Positions 6,222 through 16,807 of a stretch of DNA of 64,000 nucleotides are shown here, piece by piece. The DNA lies in NCBI GenBank assembly GCA_003241055.1, contig QFOD01000005.1, positions 1 to 64,000 of the forward strand, given 5' to 3'. The translations under genes were made by a program, and so were the position numbers. The notes below the pieces were generated by a model. That model was not told the origin of the DNA. It saw only the letters and a program-made list of their open reading frames with translations, and did no database searches. This DNA is from Roseateles depolymerans. Its GTDB lineage: Bacteria; Pseudomonadota; Gammaproteobacteria; Burkholderiales; Burkholderiaceae_C. Position 1 is the first letter of the stretch. Each line of letters starts with the position of its first letter.

Positions 6222-9161
6222 TCAGGGGTTGACGGCGACGTCGGCCGGCTGGAGCTGCGGCTCCACGCTGCCGGCCACCCAGCGGTTGCGGCCGGCGTGC
6301 TTGGCGGCGTAGAGCGCGCGGTCGGCCGCGGCCAGCACGGCCTGCCAGGTCCAGGCCTCGGGGTGCTCCGGGCGCGCCGGGTAGGCCGCGAAGCCGATCG
6401 AGCAGGTCACCTGCAGCGGCCCGACCGGCGTGTCGAAGGGCGTGTCGGCGATGCTGGCGCGCAGGCGCTCGGCCAGTTCGGCGGCATGGTGGCGGTCCAT
6501 GTCGCGCGCCAGCACCAGCAGCTCCTCGCCGCCCCAGCGCACCAGGGCGTCGCCGGTCCGGAATGTGTGCTCCAGGCGCGCGCGCAGGCCGCTCAGCACC
6601 GCATCGCCGGCGGCGTGGCCGTGGCGATCGTTGAGCTGCTTGAAGTGGTCCAGGTCGATCAGGAAGAACAGCAGGTCGGCGTCGGGTTGGCCGGCGCGGC
6701 GGCAGGCGGCGGCGCAGTCGGCGTCGATGCGGTCCAGCAGGTAGCGGCGATTGCGCAGCCCCGTCAGCGGGTCGGTCAGGCTGACCTCTTCCAGCGCCTG
6801 CGTGCGCTCGCGGACATGGCGCTCCAGTTCGTGCTGGCGAGCCAGCAGATGACGTTCCCGTCGGCGCACGGCCCAGGCCATGCTGCCCAGCAGCAGCAGC
6901 AGGGCCGGTGGCCAGACCCAGCCCGACTGCCACCAGTACGGCCTGACCTCTAGCGGCAGGGCCAGCGCCGCCGCCTGCTCGTCGGTGCGCAGCTCGAGGC
7001 GGTAGCGGCCCGGCGGCAGCTGCACGAAGCTGAGCTGCTGCTGGCCGGGCAGTGCGGTCTGCCAGTCCTTGTCGAGGCCGGCCAGCCGGTACTGGTAGCG
7101 CTGCTGCGCGGCGTCCGCCACGCCCAGCAGCGCGACGTCCACGTGCAGATGCTGTTCGCCGGGCTGCAGCTGCAGCCCCTGGAGCGCCTGCTGGACCGGG
7201 CGACGCTGGCCGTCCACTGCCAGCGCGGCGATGCGCAGCTGCGGGCGCGGCCGCGCCGAGGGCGGCTGCCAGGCCTCGGGGTTGACCTCGAGCACCCCGC
7301 GGGAGCCGCCGAACAGCAGACGTCCATCCGGCAGCTGGGTGTAGGCGTAGAACCAGTGCATGCCCATGCGCACGCCGTCGGCCGGCCCCAGGGCGGTCAG
7401 GGTGTCCGTGGCGGGGTCGTAGACCTGCATCTGCGTCCAGATGCGGCCGAGACGATCTTCCAGCAGGTTGACGCCGAAGGGGCGGCCGACCTGCCCCAGG
7501 CGCTCGCTGATGCGGTCGAAGCGGGCCTGGCCGTCGCGCCACTCGATCAGCCGGTGCAGGCCGGCCACCGGGGTGTCCAGCCAGAGGCGGCCCCGGCTGT
7601 CGTAGAGCAGCCCGGTGACGACGGTGCTGCTCAGGCCCTCGCCCGGTGGCGAGCGCACGGGGCTCGCCCGTGCTGCGCCGGCCGGCACCCGCAGCAGGCC
7701 CTGGGTGCCGCCCACCCAGAGGTTGCCCTGCGCGTCGAGCGCCAGTGCGCGCACCATGCCCGTCAGCGGGCGGCCGTCGTCCAGCGTCAGGCGCTGCAGC
7801 GCCTTCGCCCCCGGGGGCAGCCGCCACAGGCCGTCGCCCGCGGCCATCCACAGGCTGCCGTCGGGGCAGGCCAGCAGCCGTCGCGAGGGGCCGCCGGCAT
7901 GGATCAGCGTCTGGCGGAGCCGGCCGTCCGGGTCGAACTGCTGCAGACGGCCGGCGCTGCCGACCCAGATGCTGCCGTCGCGGGCCTGGGCCATCGAGTC
8001 GGCACTGCGCTCCATGCGCGGGCCGTGGCCGACCAGCTGCAACTGGGCGTTGAGCACCGCGATGTCGCCGGACTCGGTGCCGGCCCAGAGGCGGCCGTCG
8101 CGCAGTGCGAGCAGGGTCTGCACGCTGGGCTGGGCCAGGGGACTGGCCGGGTCGGGGTCGGCGCCGCGTATCGACAGGGCGCCATGCTGCGAGGCCAGGC
8201 GCTGCAGCCCCGCGCCCAGGCTGCCCACCCACACGACGCCGCGGTCGTCCACCAGCAGCGCGGTGATGGTGGCGCTCGGCAGGCTGCCGGGCCGCAGCGG
8301 GTCGTGGCGCAGCCACTGGACCAGGCGGCCGTCGCGGGCATCGCGGATCTCGATGCCGTGGTCGCGTGCGACCCACAGCTCGCCCGCCGTGGGCTCGGCC
8401 AGCGCCCGCACGCCGCCGGCCAGGCTGCTGTCCAGCGTCAGCTCCTGGCCGTCCGGCCCGCGTCGCCACAGCCGCCCCTCGGCAGAGCCGGCCCAGAGCG
8501 CGCCGTCACGGGTCTCGTGCAGGGCATGCACGGCCTGGCCGGCCAGTGCCGGCGCCATCGGCGTGAAAAGTCCGTTCGTCAGCCGGGCCAGACCGCCCCA
8601 CCCGCCGACCCACAGCGCACCGCTGCGGTCGAGCAGCAGAGACTGGATGCGGTCGTCGGCCAGGCTGCCCGGTCGACCGTCGGCCCGCCATCGATGCGGC
8701 GGGGCGGCCGGGCTGTCGTAGTGGCTCAGGCCGCCACCCATGCTGCCCACCCAGACGCCGCCGTGGCCGTCTTCGGCCAGGGCCAGCACGGCGGCTGCGC
8801 CCGGCGGGCCGACGCGGCGCAGGCTTTCGTCCCTGGGGTCGTAGACCGCGAGCCCCTGGGCCTCCGAGCCTATCCAGACCCGGCCGTCACGGCTGGCCAC
8901 CAGGGTGCGCACCCAGCCGAGCTTGCGTTCGGTGTCGTTGCGCCCTTCGGTCAGCTCCTGGGCCTGCAGGCGCTGACCGTCGAAACGGGTCAGGCCGTCC
9001 CCGGTGGCCACCCACAGGAAACCCGCGCGGTCCTGGGCGAGGGCGCCCACCACCTCGCGCGGGATCTGGTCCGCCGCCACCGCCTCGAAATGCGGGCTCA
9101 GCGCATGGGCCGCCGCGGCCCATAGCGCGAGTGCCGCCCAGGCCCATCTCACCAAGCTCAT
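6222..9161 (-). CDS. Periplasmic beta-propeller sensor with cytoplasmic diguanylate cyclase (copy 2)
   Basis: The 979-residue paralogue of the adjacent gene has the same domain order: signal peptide 1-21; propeller repeats (FLWVATGDGL, VWIGSEAQGL, VWVGSMGGGL and so on); a Y_Y_Y-like segment (YRLAGLDKDWQTALPG) near 700; a membrane helix (PPALLLLLGSMAWAV) near 755; and a GGDEF domain with DPLTGLRNRRYLL. The catalytic signature reads GGEEL at 877-881 instead of GGEEF, a conservative change that leaves both acidic residues. RTGD, five residues upstream, keeps the I-site. The gene probably arose by tandem duplication and then diverged in the sensing part. Activity is likely but the final motif residue is unusual. 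Confidence 0.9.
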   Translation of the reverse strand: MSLVRWAWAALALWAAAAHALSPHFEAVAADQIPREVVGALAQDRAGFLWVATGDGLTRFDGQRLQAQELTEGRNDTERKLGWVRTLVASRDGRVWIGSEAQGLAVYDPRDESLRRVGPPGAAAVLALAEDGHGGVWVGSMGGGLSHYDSPAAPPHRWRADGRPGSLADDRIQSLLLDRSGALWVGGWGGLARLTNGLFTPMAPALAGQAVHALHETRDGALWAGSAEGRLWRRGPDGQELTLDSSLAGGVRALAEPTAGELWVARDHGIEIRDARDGRLVQWLRHDPLRPGSLPSATITALLVDDRGVVWVGSLGAGLQRLASQHGALSIRGADPDPASPLAQPSVQTLLALRDGRLWAGTESGDIAVLNAQLQLVGHGPRMERSADSMAQARDGSIWVGSAGRLQQFDPDGRLRQTLIHAGGPSRRLLACPDGSLWMAAGDGLWRLPPGAKALQRLTLDDGRPLTGMVRALALDAQGNLWVGGTQGLLRVPAGAARASPVRSPPGEGLSSTVVTGLLYDSRGRLWLDTPVAGLHRLIEWRDGQARFDRISERLGQVGRPFGVNLLEDRLGRIWTQMQVYDPATDTLTALGPADGVRMGMHWFYAYTQLPDGRLLFGGSRGVLEVNPEAWQPPSARPRPQLRIAALAVDGQRRPVQQALQGLQLQPGEQHLHVDVALLGVADAAQQRYQYRLAGLDKDWQTALPGQQQLSFVQLPPGRYRLELRTDEQAAALALPLEVRPYWWQSGWVWPPALLLLLGSMAWAVRRRERHLLARQHELERHVRERTQALEEVSLTDPLTGLRNRRYLLDRIDADCAAACRRAGQPDADLLFFLIDLDHFKQLNDRHGHAAGDAVLSGLRARLEHTFRTGDALVRWGGEELLVLARDMDRHHAAELAERLRASIADTPFDTPVGPLQVTCSIGFAAYPARPEHPEAWTWQAVLAAADRALYAAKHAGRNRWVAGSVEPQLQPADVAVNP

Positions 9162-9169
9162 GGAGACGG

Positions 9170-9175
9170 ACTCTA
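9170..9175 (-). promoter_or_regulatory. -10-like TAGAGT, 8 nt before the start of copy 2
   Basis: Minus-strand TAGAGT lies 8 nt before the ATG at 9161 with no Shine-Dalgarno sequence. Spacing and sequence match copy 1 exactly. Confidence 0.4.
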
Positions 9176-9201
9176 ACGTGCCCCTTGCGCAGGGGGAGGG
9201 G

Positions 9202-10182
<981 letters not shown>

Positions 10183-10293
10183 GGTGGCGTGCGGGGTGCG
10201 GACGAGAGGCTGGCCAGCTTACTGCGCCACGCATGACCCGGCACGTGCCCGCAGACATGGGCGGGGCTTGGCCAGGGCATCACGCGGGCCGGG

Positions 10294-10299
10294 TATCGT
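10294..10299 (+). promoter_or_regulatory. -10-like TATCGT, 7 nt before the monooxygenase start
   Basis: TATCGT is followed by 7 nt and the ATG at 10307, with no Shine-Dalgarno sequence. It is one of several such boxes in this window that suggest leaderless transcripts. Confidence 0.3.
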
Positions 10300-10306
10300 T
10301 GCGGCC

Positions 10307-11488
10307 ATGAAAGTTGCCGTCATAGGCGCCGGCCCCGCCGGCCTGGCCCTTGCGCTGCTGGCCGCGGAGCGGCTGCGCGACCTTGAAATCCATCTGTTCG
10401 ACAGCCGCACGCTGGCTCACGACATCTCCCGTGACGCCCGCACGCTGGCCCTCAACCTGGGCAGCGTGCGCCTGCTGCAGCGCCTGGGGGCCTGGCAGCC
10501 CGAGGCCGCCGAGGCGATACGCACGGTCCATGTGAGCCAGGCGCCGCCGTCGCCGGTGGCCACGGCCGTGAACCTGAGCGCGCGCGAGCTGGGCGTGCCG
10601 CAGCTGGGCGCGGTGCTGCCCTACGGTGCGCTGGTGGCGCCGCTGCAGGCGCGCTGGCTGGCGCTGGCGGCCGCGCAGCCGCAGCGGCTGTTCACCCGTT
10701 TCGACACCGCCGTGCATGCCATCCGCAGCGAGGCGGACAATGTGGAGCTGGACTGTGGCGAGGCCCACCTGGCCGAGCGCTACGACCTGGCCGTGGTGGC
10801 CGAGGGCGGCGTGTTCGCCGAGCAGGCGCGCAAGTCGCTGACCCACGACTACCGCCAGAACGCCTGGGTGGGCACGCTGCGCCTGGCCGAGCCCGGCCTG
10901 CAGGGCCTGGCCGTCGAGCGCTTCACCCGCCACGGGCCGCTGGCGCTGCTGCCGCTGCCGGCCGACGCGCAGGGGCCGCGTGCGGCGCTGGTGTGGTGCA
11001 TGCCGCAGGACGAGGACGACATCGCCAGCCTCAGCGATGCGCAGCGCCTGGTGGTGATCCAGCAGCAGCTGCCCGACGTGGCGGGGCGGCTCACCGGCAT
11101 CTCGCCGCTGAAGTGCTTCCCGCTCGGGCTGAACGTGGAGACCCGGCTGGTGCAGGGGCGCACGCTGCGCATCGGCAATGCGGCCCAGACCCTGCACCCG
11201 GTGGCGGGCCAGGGCCTGAACCTGGGCCTGCGTGATGTGCAGACACTGGTGGACGCGCTGGGCGACGCGGCCGAGCGCGGCCTGGGCCTGGACGCGGTGC
11301 TGGCCCGGTTGGACCGCCAGCGCGCGCCGGACCGCTGGCCCATGATCGCGGCGACCGATTTCCTCGCGCGCAGCTTCGCCTGGCGCTGGCCGGGCCTGCC
11401 GGGCCTGCGCGGCCTGGCACTGGCGGGGCTGGAGCGGGCCGGCCCGCTGAAGGCGGCGCTGGCGCGGCGCATGATGTTCGGCGGCTGA
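10307..11488 (+). CDS. ubiH: UbiH/UbiF-family FAD-dependent monooxygenase
   Basis: The 393-residue flavoprotein hydroxylates the aromatic ring of ubiquinone precursors in members of this family. The dinucleotide-binding IGAGPAGLAL is at residues 6-15. Near residue 290 is RIGNAAQTLHPVAGQGLNLGLRD, the family's GD/second FAD signature, which matches UbiH-type enzymes closely. The start at ATG 10307 places the Rossmann motif at the very N-terminus, as is usual. Which ring position it hydroxylates cannot be decided from sequence alone, because UbiH, UbiF and UbiI are similar. The symbol is therefore provisional. A putative lipoprotein gene follows 72 bp downstream on the same strand. Confidence 0.85.
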   Translation: MKVAVIGAGPAGLALALLAAERLRDLEIHLFDSRTLAHDISRDARTLALNLGSVRLLQRLGAWQPEAAEAIRTVHVSQAPPSPVATAVNLSARELGVPQLGAVLPYGALVAPLQARWLALAAAQPQRLFTRFDTAVHAIRSEADNVELDCGEAHLAERYDLAVVAEGGVFAEQARKSLTHDYRQNAWVGTLRLAEPGLQGLAVERFTRHGPLALLPLPADAQGPRAALVWCMPQDEDDIASLSDAQRLVVIQQQLPDVAGRLTGISPLKCFPLGLNVETRLVQGRTLRIGNAAQTLHPVAGQGLNLGLRDVQTLVDALGDAAERGLGLDAVLARLDRQRAPDRWPMIAATDFLARSFAWRWPGLPGLRGLALAGLERAGPLKAALARRMMFGG

Positions 11489-11546
11489 GTCGGAATGGCC
11501 GGTCGCCGGCCGGCAATTCCAGCCTTTGATCCGCGGCCACCGGCCC

Positions 11547-11552
11547 TAGGAT
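11547..11552 (+). promoter_or_regulatory. -10-like TAGGAT, 8 nt before the lipoprotein start
   Basis: TAGGAT is followed by 8 nt and ATG 11561. A weak TTTGAT lies 16 nt upstream of it as a possible -35. No Shine-Dalgarno sequence is present. Confidence 0.35.
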
Positions 11553-11560
11553 TCCCGCCC

Positions 11561-12154
11561 ATGACTGCCCCGTCCGTGCGCCTGGCGCCCGCCTTGCCCC
11601 TGCTCGCGCTGCTGTGCGCGCTGGGCGGCTGCGGTGCGCCGTCCCAGCCGCTGCCCATGGCGCTGGCCGAGCCCGACGTGCTGCAGATGCGCGCCTGGGT
11701 GCCGGACGCACTGAAGCGCCAGGTGGCGCTGGCGCCGGTCAAGGGCGGGGTGGAGACCTGGCGTTGGTGGGGTTCCAAGGTCAGCGCGCGGGCGCTGCAG
11801 CTGGCGCTGGAGGATTCGCTCTACGGCGTGGGCCTGAAGCCGCTGTCGCCCGAGCCGCCGTCGCGCTTCGAGCTGCAGGCCGAGGTCGTGCAGCTGGAGC
11901 AGCCGCTGGTGCCGGTGGTGGGCGTGTCGGTCACGATCAGCGTGCGCTACACGCTGTACGAGCGCCTCACCGGCCAGATCATCTACCAGCGCCTGCTGAG
12001 CAATGTCAGCGAGGCGGGCTTCACCGAGGCCATGCTGTCGCCGTCCGAGCGGCTGCGCATCGCCAACGAACGCGGGCTGCAGTCCAACATCCAGATGATG
12101 CTGCGCGAGGTGCTGGCGCTGCGGCCCGGCCCGGCGGAGCGGGCCGGCGGCTGA
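11561..12154 (+). CDS. Putative lipoprotein of unknown function
   Basis: The 197-residue protein has a lipoprotein signal peptide with the lipobox LGGC (acylated Cys24), so it is predicted to be anchored in the cell envelope. The mature part contains a VTISVRYTLYERLTGQIIYQ segment that looks like two beta strands, followed by helices to the C-terminus. I do not recognise the family. It ends 4 bp from the convergent MFS gene. The shared strand with the UbiH-type gene gives no clear functional hint. Confidence 0.75.
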   Translation: MTAPSVRLAPALPLLALLCALGGCGAPSQPLPMALAEPDVLQMRAWVPDALKRQVALAPVKGGVETWRWWGSKVSARALQLALEDSLYGVGLKPLSPEPPSRFELQAEVVQLEQPLVPVVGVSVTISVRYTLYERLTGQIIYQRLLSNVSEAGFTEAMLSPSERLRIANERGLQSNIQMMLREVLALRPGPAERAGG

Positions 12155-12158
12155 GGCC

Positions 12159-13427
12159 TCAGGCGGCGGCCCGGGCGCTGGCGGCCAGCTCGTGCCGGCG
12201 CCGGCCGGCGCTCCACCACAGCAGCAGCGCGCAGACGCAGCCGGCCGCGCTGGCCGCGCCGAACAGGGCCATCATGCCGTCGTAGCCGGCGGGGTTCTGC
12301 GCACTGGCACCGGCGCGGTCGTTGAGCCAGCCGGCCAGCAGGTTGGCGCCGCCTATGCCGGCGTTCTGCACCACCCACATCAGGCCGATGGCCGAGCCGA
12401 AGCGCTGCGGCGCCACCAGGCGGCTGGTCAGCGGCCACATCACCGCGGGCACCAGCGAGAAGCTCACGCCGATCAGTGCGGTGGACACCCACAGGCTCCA
12501 GTCGGTCAGCGCCATCACGGCCAGCGCGATCGGCAGCAGCAGCGCACCAAAGGCCAGGAAGGGCGCGTAGCGGCCCACGCGGTCGCACAGCCAGCCGAAG
12601 GCCGGCGTCGCGAACACCGCGGCCAGGAACACATAGCTGTTCATCTCGCCGGCGGCGGCCAGGTCCAGCCCATGCACATGCTGGAAGTACTTGATCGAGA
12701 AGGTCGAGCGGAAGGCCAGGATCACCGAGTACCACAGCACGCACAGCGCGAGCAGATACCAGTAGGCGCGGCCGAAGTGCAGCAGGTCGCGCGGGCGGAA
12801 GCGCTCGGCCGTGGCCGCCGCGGGCGCGCGCGCGGCACGCGGGCCGCGGTCCAGCCACCAGTACAGCGCCGACGCGGCCAGCGAGGTCGCGGCAATGGCC
12901 GCGGCGATCTCCAGCGGCGGCTGCCAGCCGGCCGCGTAGGCGCCGTGGAACCAGGTCGGCGACATGTCCGCGCCATAGGAGCCCAGCCGGCCCACGGCCA
13001 GCGACAGGCCCATCGCGAAGGCCAGGCTGCGGCCGCCGAAGTAGTCGGCGATGGCGGCCAGCGTCGCGATCGCGAAGGTCTCGGCGCCGATGCCGAACAG
13101 CAGCCGGCCCGCGGCCATGCCCTCGAAGCCGGGGCTGAACGCGGTCAGCGCGGCGCCGGCGGTGCACAGCGCGGCGGTCCACAGCGTCATGCGCGCGGCG
13201 CCGAAGCGGTCCACCAGGATGCCACCCACCAGGATCAGCACCACATTGGGCAGGTTGTAGATCGCGTTGAGCAGGCCGATCTGGGTGTCGCTGAAGCCGC
13301 GCTGCTGCTGCAGCGCATCGGCCACCGGGCCGATGGAGTCGTAGACGTAGTAGTTGCCGAACAGCGCGGCGGCGATCAGCGCGCCCACCAGCCAGGCCGT
13401 GGTGCGCCCGGGGGCATGAGCAGTCAT
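12159..13427 (-). CDS. MFS transporter
   Basis: The 422-residue protein has twelve hydrophobic segments and a cytoplasmic loop VDRFGAARMTLW of the MFS A-motif type after helix 2. A second loop, CDRVGRYAPFL, sits in the C-terminal half. The N-terminal region (YYVYDSIGPVADALQQQRGFSDTQIGLLNAIYNLP) resembles the spinster/organic-anion branch, but the substrate cannot be named. It is convergent with the lipoprotein gene. The S41 protease gene starts upstream on the same strand, 53 bp away, so the two could share a transcript. Confidence 0.85.
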   Translation of the reverse strand: MTAHAPGRTTAWLVGALIAAALFGNYYVYDSIGPVADALQQQRGFSDTQIGLLNAIYNLPNVVLILVGGILVDRFGAARMTLWTAALCTAGAALTAFSPGFEGMAAGRLLFGIGAETFAIATLAAIADYFGGRSLAFAMGLSLAVGRLGSYGADMSPTWFHGAYAAGWQPPLEIAAAIAATSLAASALYWWLDRGPRAARAPAAATAERFRPRDLLHFGRAYWYLLALCVLWYSVILAFRSTFSIKYFQHVHGLDLAAAGEMNSYVFLAAVFATPAFGWLCDRVGRYAPFLAFGALLLPIALAVMALTDWSLWVSTALIGVSFSLVPAVMWPLTSRLVAPQRFGSAIGLMWVVQNAGIGGANLLAGWLNDRAGASAQNPAGYDGMMALFGAASAAGCVCALLLWWSAGRRRHELAASARAAA

Positions 13428-13480
13428 GGAGAGTCCTCAGGCGAGGGCCGGCCGGGCGGCTGCCCGGCCGGCCGCACGCA

Positions 13481-16400
13481 TCACTTGGCGAGCAGCGACT
13501 TCACGGCCGCCTCGAGCTGCTGGTCTTCACCGGCATCCAGGCGGCGCTTGTCGTTGGGCACGACCACGTCGGGCGTGATCAGCGCGCGCTCCATGAACTG
13601 GCCGTTGTGCGCACGGAAGCCCACCTGGGGGATGCCGAACACGGTGGCGCCGTCCTGCATGGTCTCCCACCAGACGGCGGTGCCGGTGCCCGCGACCGGC
13701 ATGCCGATCAGCTTGCCGATGCCGAGGTGCTTGTAGGTCCAGGGGAAGAGGTGGGCATCGGAGTAGTTGCTCTCGCTGATCAGCACCGCCGAGGGCTTGG
13801 TCCACTTGCCCACCGGCTCCCAGCCCAGGCTCTGGCCGCGCGGCACGAACTCCAGATACTTTTTGCCGGACAGCAGCGTGGCCAGTTCGTCGTGCAGGTT
13901 GCCGCCGCCGTTGAAGCGGGTGTCGACGATCAGCGCCTCCTTGCCGCTGGCGCGGCCCAGCGCGTCGGAGAAGGTCTGGCGGTAGCTGCCGTCGTCCATG
14001 CCGCGCACATGCACATAGCCCAGGCGTCCGCCCGAGAGCTTGTCCACCAGCGCGCGCTCCTGGTTGACCCAGCGGCGGTAGAGCAGCTCGCGCTCCACGC
14101 CGGGGTTGACGGCCCTGGCGGTCTGCTCGAAGCGCTTGGAGGTGGCCGGGTCCAGGACCTCCAGCACCACCTGCTTGCCGACCTTCTGGTTCAGCAGCGA
14201 GTCGAACTCCGCGCCGGCCACGATGGGCTCACCGTCGATGGCGGTGATCAGCATGCCGGCCTTGATCTGGTTGGCCGCCGTGTCCAGCGGGCCGCCCGCA
14301 ATCACCTCGGCCACCTTGGCGCCCGCCCCCTGGTAGGCGGGGTCGTACAGCACGCCCAGCGAGGCCGTGGTGTCGCCGCGCGGTGCCGCGCGGTAGCTGC
14401 CGCCGGTGTGCGAGACATTGAGCTCGCCCAGCATCTCGCTGAGCAGCTCGGCGAAGTCCACGCCGTCGGCCACGAAGGGCAGCTGGCGCTCGTAGACCTT
14501 GCGGTAGTAGGCCCAGTCCACGCCGCCCATGTCCTTCACATACAGCTTCTCCTGGGTCTGGCGCCAGGCGTGGTCGAACATCTGCGCGCGTTCAGCCGCA
14601 TGGTCCACGCGCAGCTCGGCGCCGAAGCGCACCGGCTCGGCGCGCACCTCGCCCTTGCCGTCGTCGCCCGGCACCTTGAACTTCTGCACCCGCCCGGCCG
14701 CCAGCACGAAGCCGTTGGCGCCCTTGGCGTCCAGCCACAGCGCGACCGCGTCGCCGCGACCCTCGCCCAGCGAGGCCACGCGGCGGCCTTCCTTGTCGCG
14801 CAGCCGGGTCTGCCACAGCTCGAAGCCGCTCTCGGTCTTGACGACGTAGAACAGCTGCTCGCCGTCCGGCGTCACCGCGAAATCGCGGATGTCGGCCGAG
14901 GCCGTCGTCAAACGGGTCACGCGGTTGTCCAGGCCGTCCTGCTCGATGACGACGGGCTTGGGTGCCTCGGTCTCGGCCGACTTCTTCTTGTCGTCCTTCT
15001 TGGCCTCCTTCTTCGCGTCGGCGTCCTCGTCCTTGGCGCCGTCCTTCTTGTCCTGCTCCTCGCGCTTCTTCAGCTGCGCGAACTCGGCCTTGTCCAGGCG
15101 GGAGCGGTCGAAGGCCTCGCGGGTCAGGTACATCGCATAGATGTCGCCGTCGCCGCGCGCGCCGCCGCCGTTGCCGTGCAGGCCCTGGCGGTCGCTCATC
15201 CAGACCATCATGCGGCCCTGGCGCGCGAACAGCGGGTGCAGGTCCTCGTAGCCGCTGTTGGTGAGGTTGAGCAGCTTGCCGCTGCCGTCGGCCGGCACCA
15301 CGCCCACCTCCTGGCTCCAGCGGTTGCGGTCCACGAACTGCACCAGCAGGCTCTTGCCGTCGGGCGCCCAGTCGAACCACTGGTCGCCGTCTTCATACGA
15401 GTAGCTGTGCTCGGCCGACATCACCTCGCGGGTCTTGCCGCTGGCGATGTCCAGCACGTGCAGCGCCGCGCGGTCGTGCAGGTAGGCCACCTGCTTGCCG
15501 TCCGGCGAGTAGCGCGGCTGGAAGTTCTGGTGGGCGTCCTTCAGCAGCACCTTGGTGCTCACGCGCGGGGCGTTGAAGAAGCTGGGCACGGCCTTCTTGT
15601 CGCCGACGATGGCGCTCTCGCACAGGCTCCACTGGCCGTCCTGCTCGCAGGCGTACAGCAGCCGGCGGCCGTCGGGGCTGAAGCTCACCGAGCGTTTCTG
15701 GCCGGGGCCGTCGGTGATGCGGCGGGTGTTGCCGAACTCCGCCGAGGCGACGAAGACCTGACCCCGCACCACCAGTGCCACCTCGCTGCCGTCCGGGCTC
15801 ACGGCCAGGTCGGTCGCGCCCTCGCCGAGCTTCAGGTTCTCGACGCTGGGGCGCAGCGCGTCGGCGGCGATGCTGACGCTGAGCTTCTGCGGCTGGGCGT
15901 CGTCGCCGGCCTGGGTGTAGAGCTCGCCGTCGTAGCCGTAGGACAGCGTGCCGTTGGCCGCCACCGTCAGGAAGCGCACCGGGTTCTTCGTGAAGTGGGT
16001 GATCTGCGTGGCGGCGGCCGGGTTGGCCAGCGGCATCTTCCAGACGTTGAACGAGCCGCTGCGCTCGCTCAGGTAGTAGATGGACTGCTCGTCGGGCGAC
16101 CACACCGGGTTGCGGTTCTCGCCGCCGCTGCTGGTGAGCTTGGTGTGCTCGCCGGTCTTGGCGTTCCACAGCCACAGGTCGTGCGCCACCGGCGACACAT
16201 GGTGCTTGCGGAAGTTGTTCTCGTAGCCCTTCCAGTCTTCATAGACCAGCTGGGTGCCGGCCTTGTTGTAGCGCCCGGCCAGGGCCGGCTCGCTGAAGAC
16301 CTGCGTGGGGCGGCGGCCCCCGGCGATGCCGACCTGGTAGAGCTCGCCCATCGCCGGCGATGGGAAGGCCATGCTGGTGCGCACGTCCTGGCGCTGGGCC

Positions 16401-16807
16401 GAGAACAGCACGGACTGGCCGTCCGGCGTGAAGGCGATCGGCGTCTCGGAGGCCGAGTGCGTCGTCAGCCGGCGCGACGGGCCGCCGTCCACCGACACCA
16501 CGAACACGTCGTTGTTGCCGTAGACATTGGCGGCATAGGCCAGCAGCCTGCCGTCGGGAGACCACACCGGCGCCATCGTGTGATGGCCGTTGGCCACCAG
16601 CAGGCGCGCGCTGCCGCCGCCGGCGGGCATCACGAACAGGTTGCCCTGGAAGGTGAAGGCCATCTGCCGGCCGTCCGGCGACAGCGCGGACTGGCGCAGC
16701 CAGAGCGGTTCGGTCAGCGGCCCCAGCGAGGGGGTGGCGGCCTGGGCCTGGAGGGCGGGAATTGCCAGCAGCAGCGCCAGCGCCGCACTCGTGAGTCGAT
16801 GTTTCAT
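13481..16807 (-). CDS. Tricorn-like S41 serine protease, secreted
   Basis: The 1108-residue protein begins with a signal peptide (cleavage near residue 23). It carries two PD40/WD40-like propeller regions (repeated SPDGRQ/APDGK blades), then a PDZ domain near 805-895 and a C-terminal S41 peptidase. By comparison with Tricorn, the likely catalytic residues are H800 (LNVSH), S1016-D1017 (NYSDAHLF) and E1073, with DTRFNGGGN shaping the oxyanion site. Residues 574-625 are an extremely charged Lys/Glu/Asp insert between propeller blades. Tricorn proteins trim peptides to short products; the signal peptide suggests a periplasmic role here. Family assignment is strong, the physiological substrate unknown. 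Confidence 0.92.
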   Translation of the reverse strand: MKHRLTSAALALLLAIPALQAQAATPSLGPLTEPLWLRQSALSPDGRQMAFTFQGNLFVMPAGGGSARLLVANGHHTMAPVWSPDGRLLAYAANVYGNNDVFVVSVDGGPSRRLTTHSASETPIAFTPDGQSVLFSAQRQDVRTSMAFPSPAMGELYQVGIAGGRRPTQVFSEPALAGRYNKAGTQLVYEDWKGYENNFRKHHVSPVAHDLWLWNAKTGEHTKLTSSGGENRNPVWSPDEQSIYYLSERSGSFNVWKMPLANPAAATQITHFTKNPVRFLTVAANGTLSYGYDGELYTQAGDDAQPQKLSVSIAADALRPSVENLKLGEGATDLAVSPDGSEVALVVRGQVFVASAEFGNTRRITDGPGQKRSVSFSPDGRRLLYACEQDGQWSLCESAIVGDKKAVPSFFNAPRVSTKVLLKDAHQNFQPRYSPDGKQVAYLHDRAALHVLDIASGKTREVMSAEHSYSYEDGDQWFDWAPDGKSLLVQFVDRNRWSQEVGVVPADGSGKLLNLTNSGYEDLHPLFARQGRMMVWMSDRQGLHGNGGGARGDGDIYAMYLTREAFDRSRLDKAEFAQLKKREEQDKKDGAKDEDADAKKEAKKDDKKKSAETEAPKPVVIEQDGLDNRVTRLTTASADIRDFAVTPDGEQLFYVVKTESGFELWQTRLRDKEGRRVASLGEGRGDAVALWLDAKGANGFVLAAGRVQKFKVPGDDGKGEVRAEPVRFGAELRVDHAAERAQMFDHAWRQTQEKLYVKDMGGVDWAYYRKVYERQLPFVADGVDFAELLSEMLGELNVSHTGGSYRAAPRGDTTASLGVLYDPAYQGAGAKVAEVIAGGPLDTAANQIKAGMLITAIDGEPIVAGAEFDSLLNQKVGKQVVLEVLDPATSKRFEQTARAVNPGVERELLYRRWVNQERALVDKLSGGRLGYVHVRGMDDGSYRQTFSDALGRASGKEALIVDTRFNGGGNLHDELATLLSGKKYLEFVPRGQSLGWEPVGKWTKPSAVLISESNYSDAHLFPWTYKHLGIGKLIGMPVAGTGTAVWWETMQDGATVFGIPQVGFRAHNGQFMERALITPDVVVPNDKRRLDAGEDQQLEAAVKSLLAK

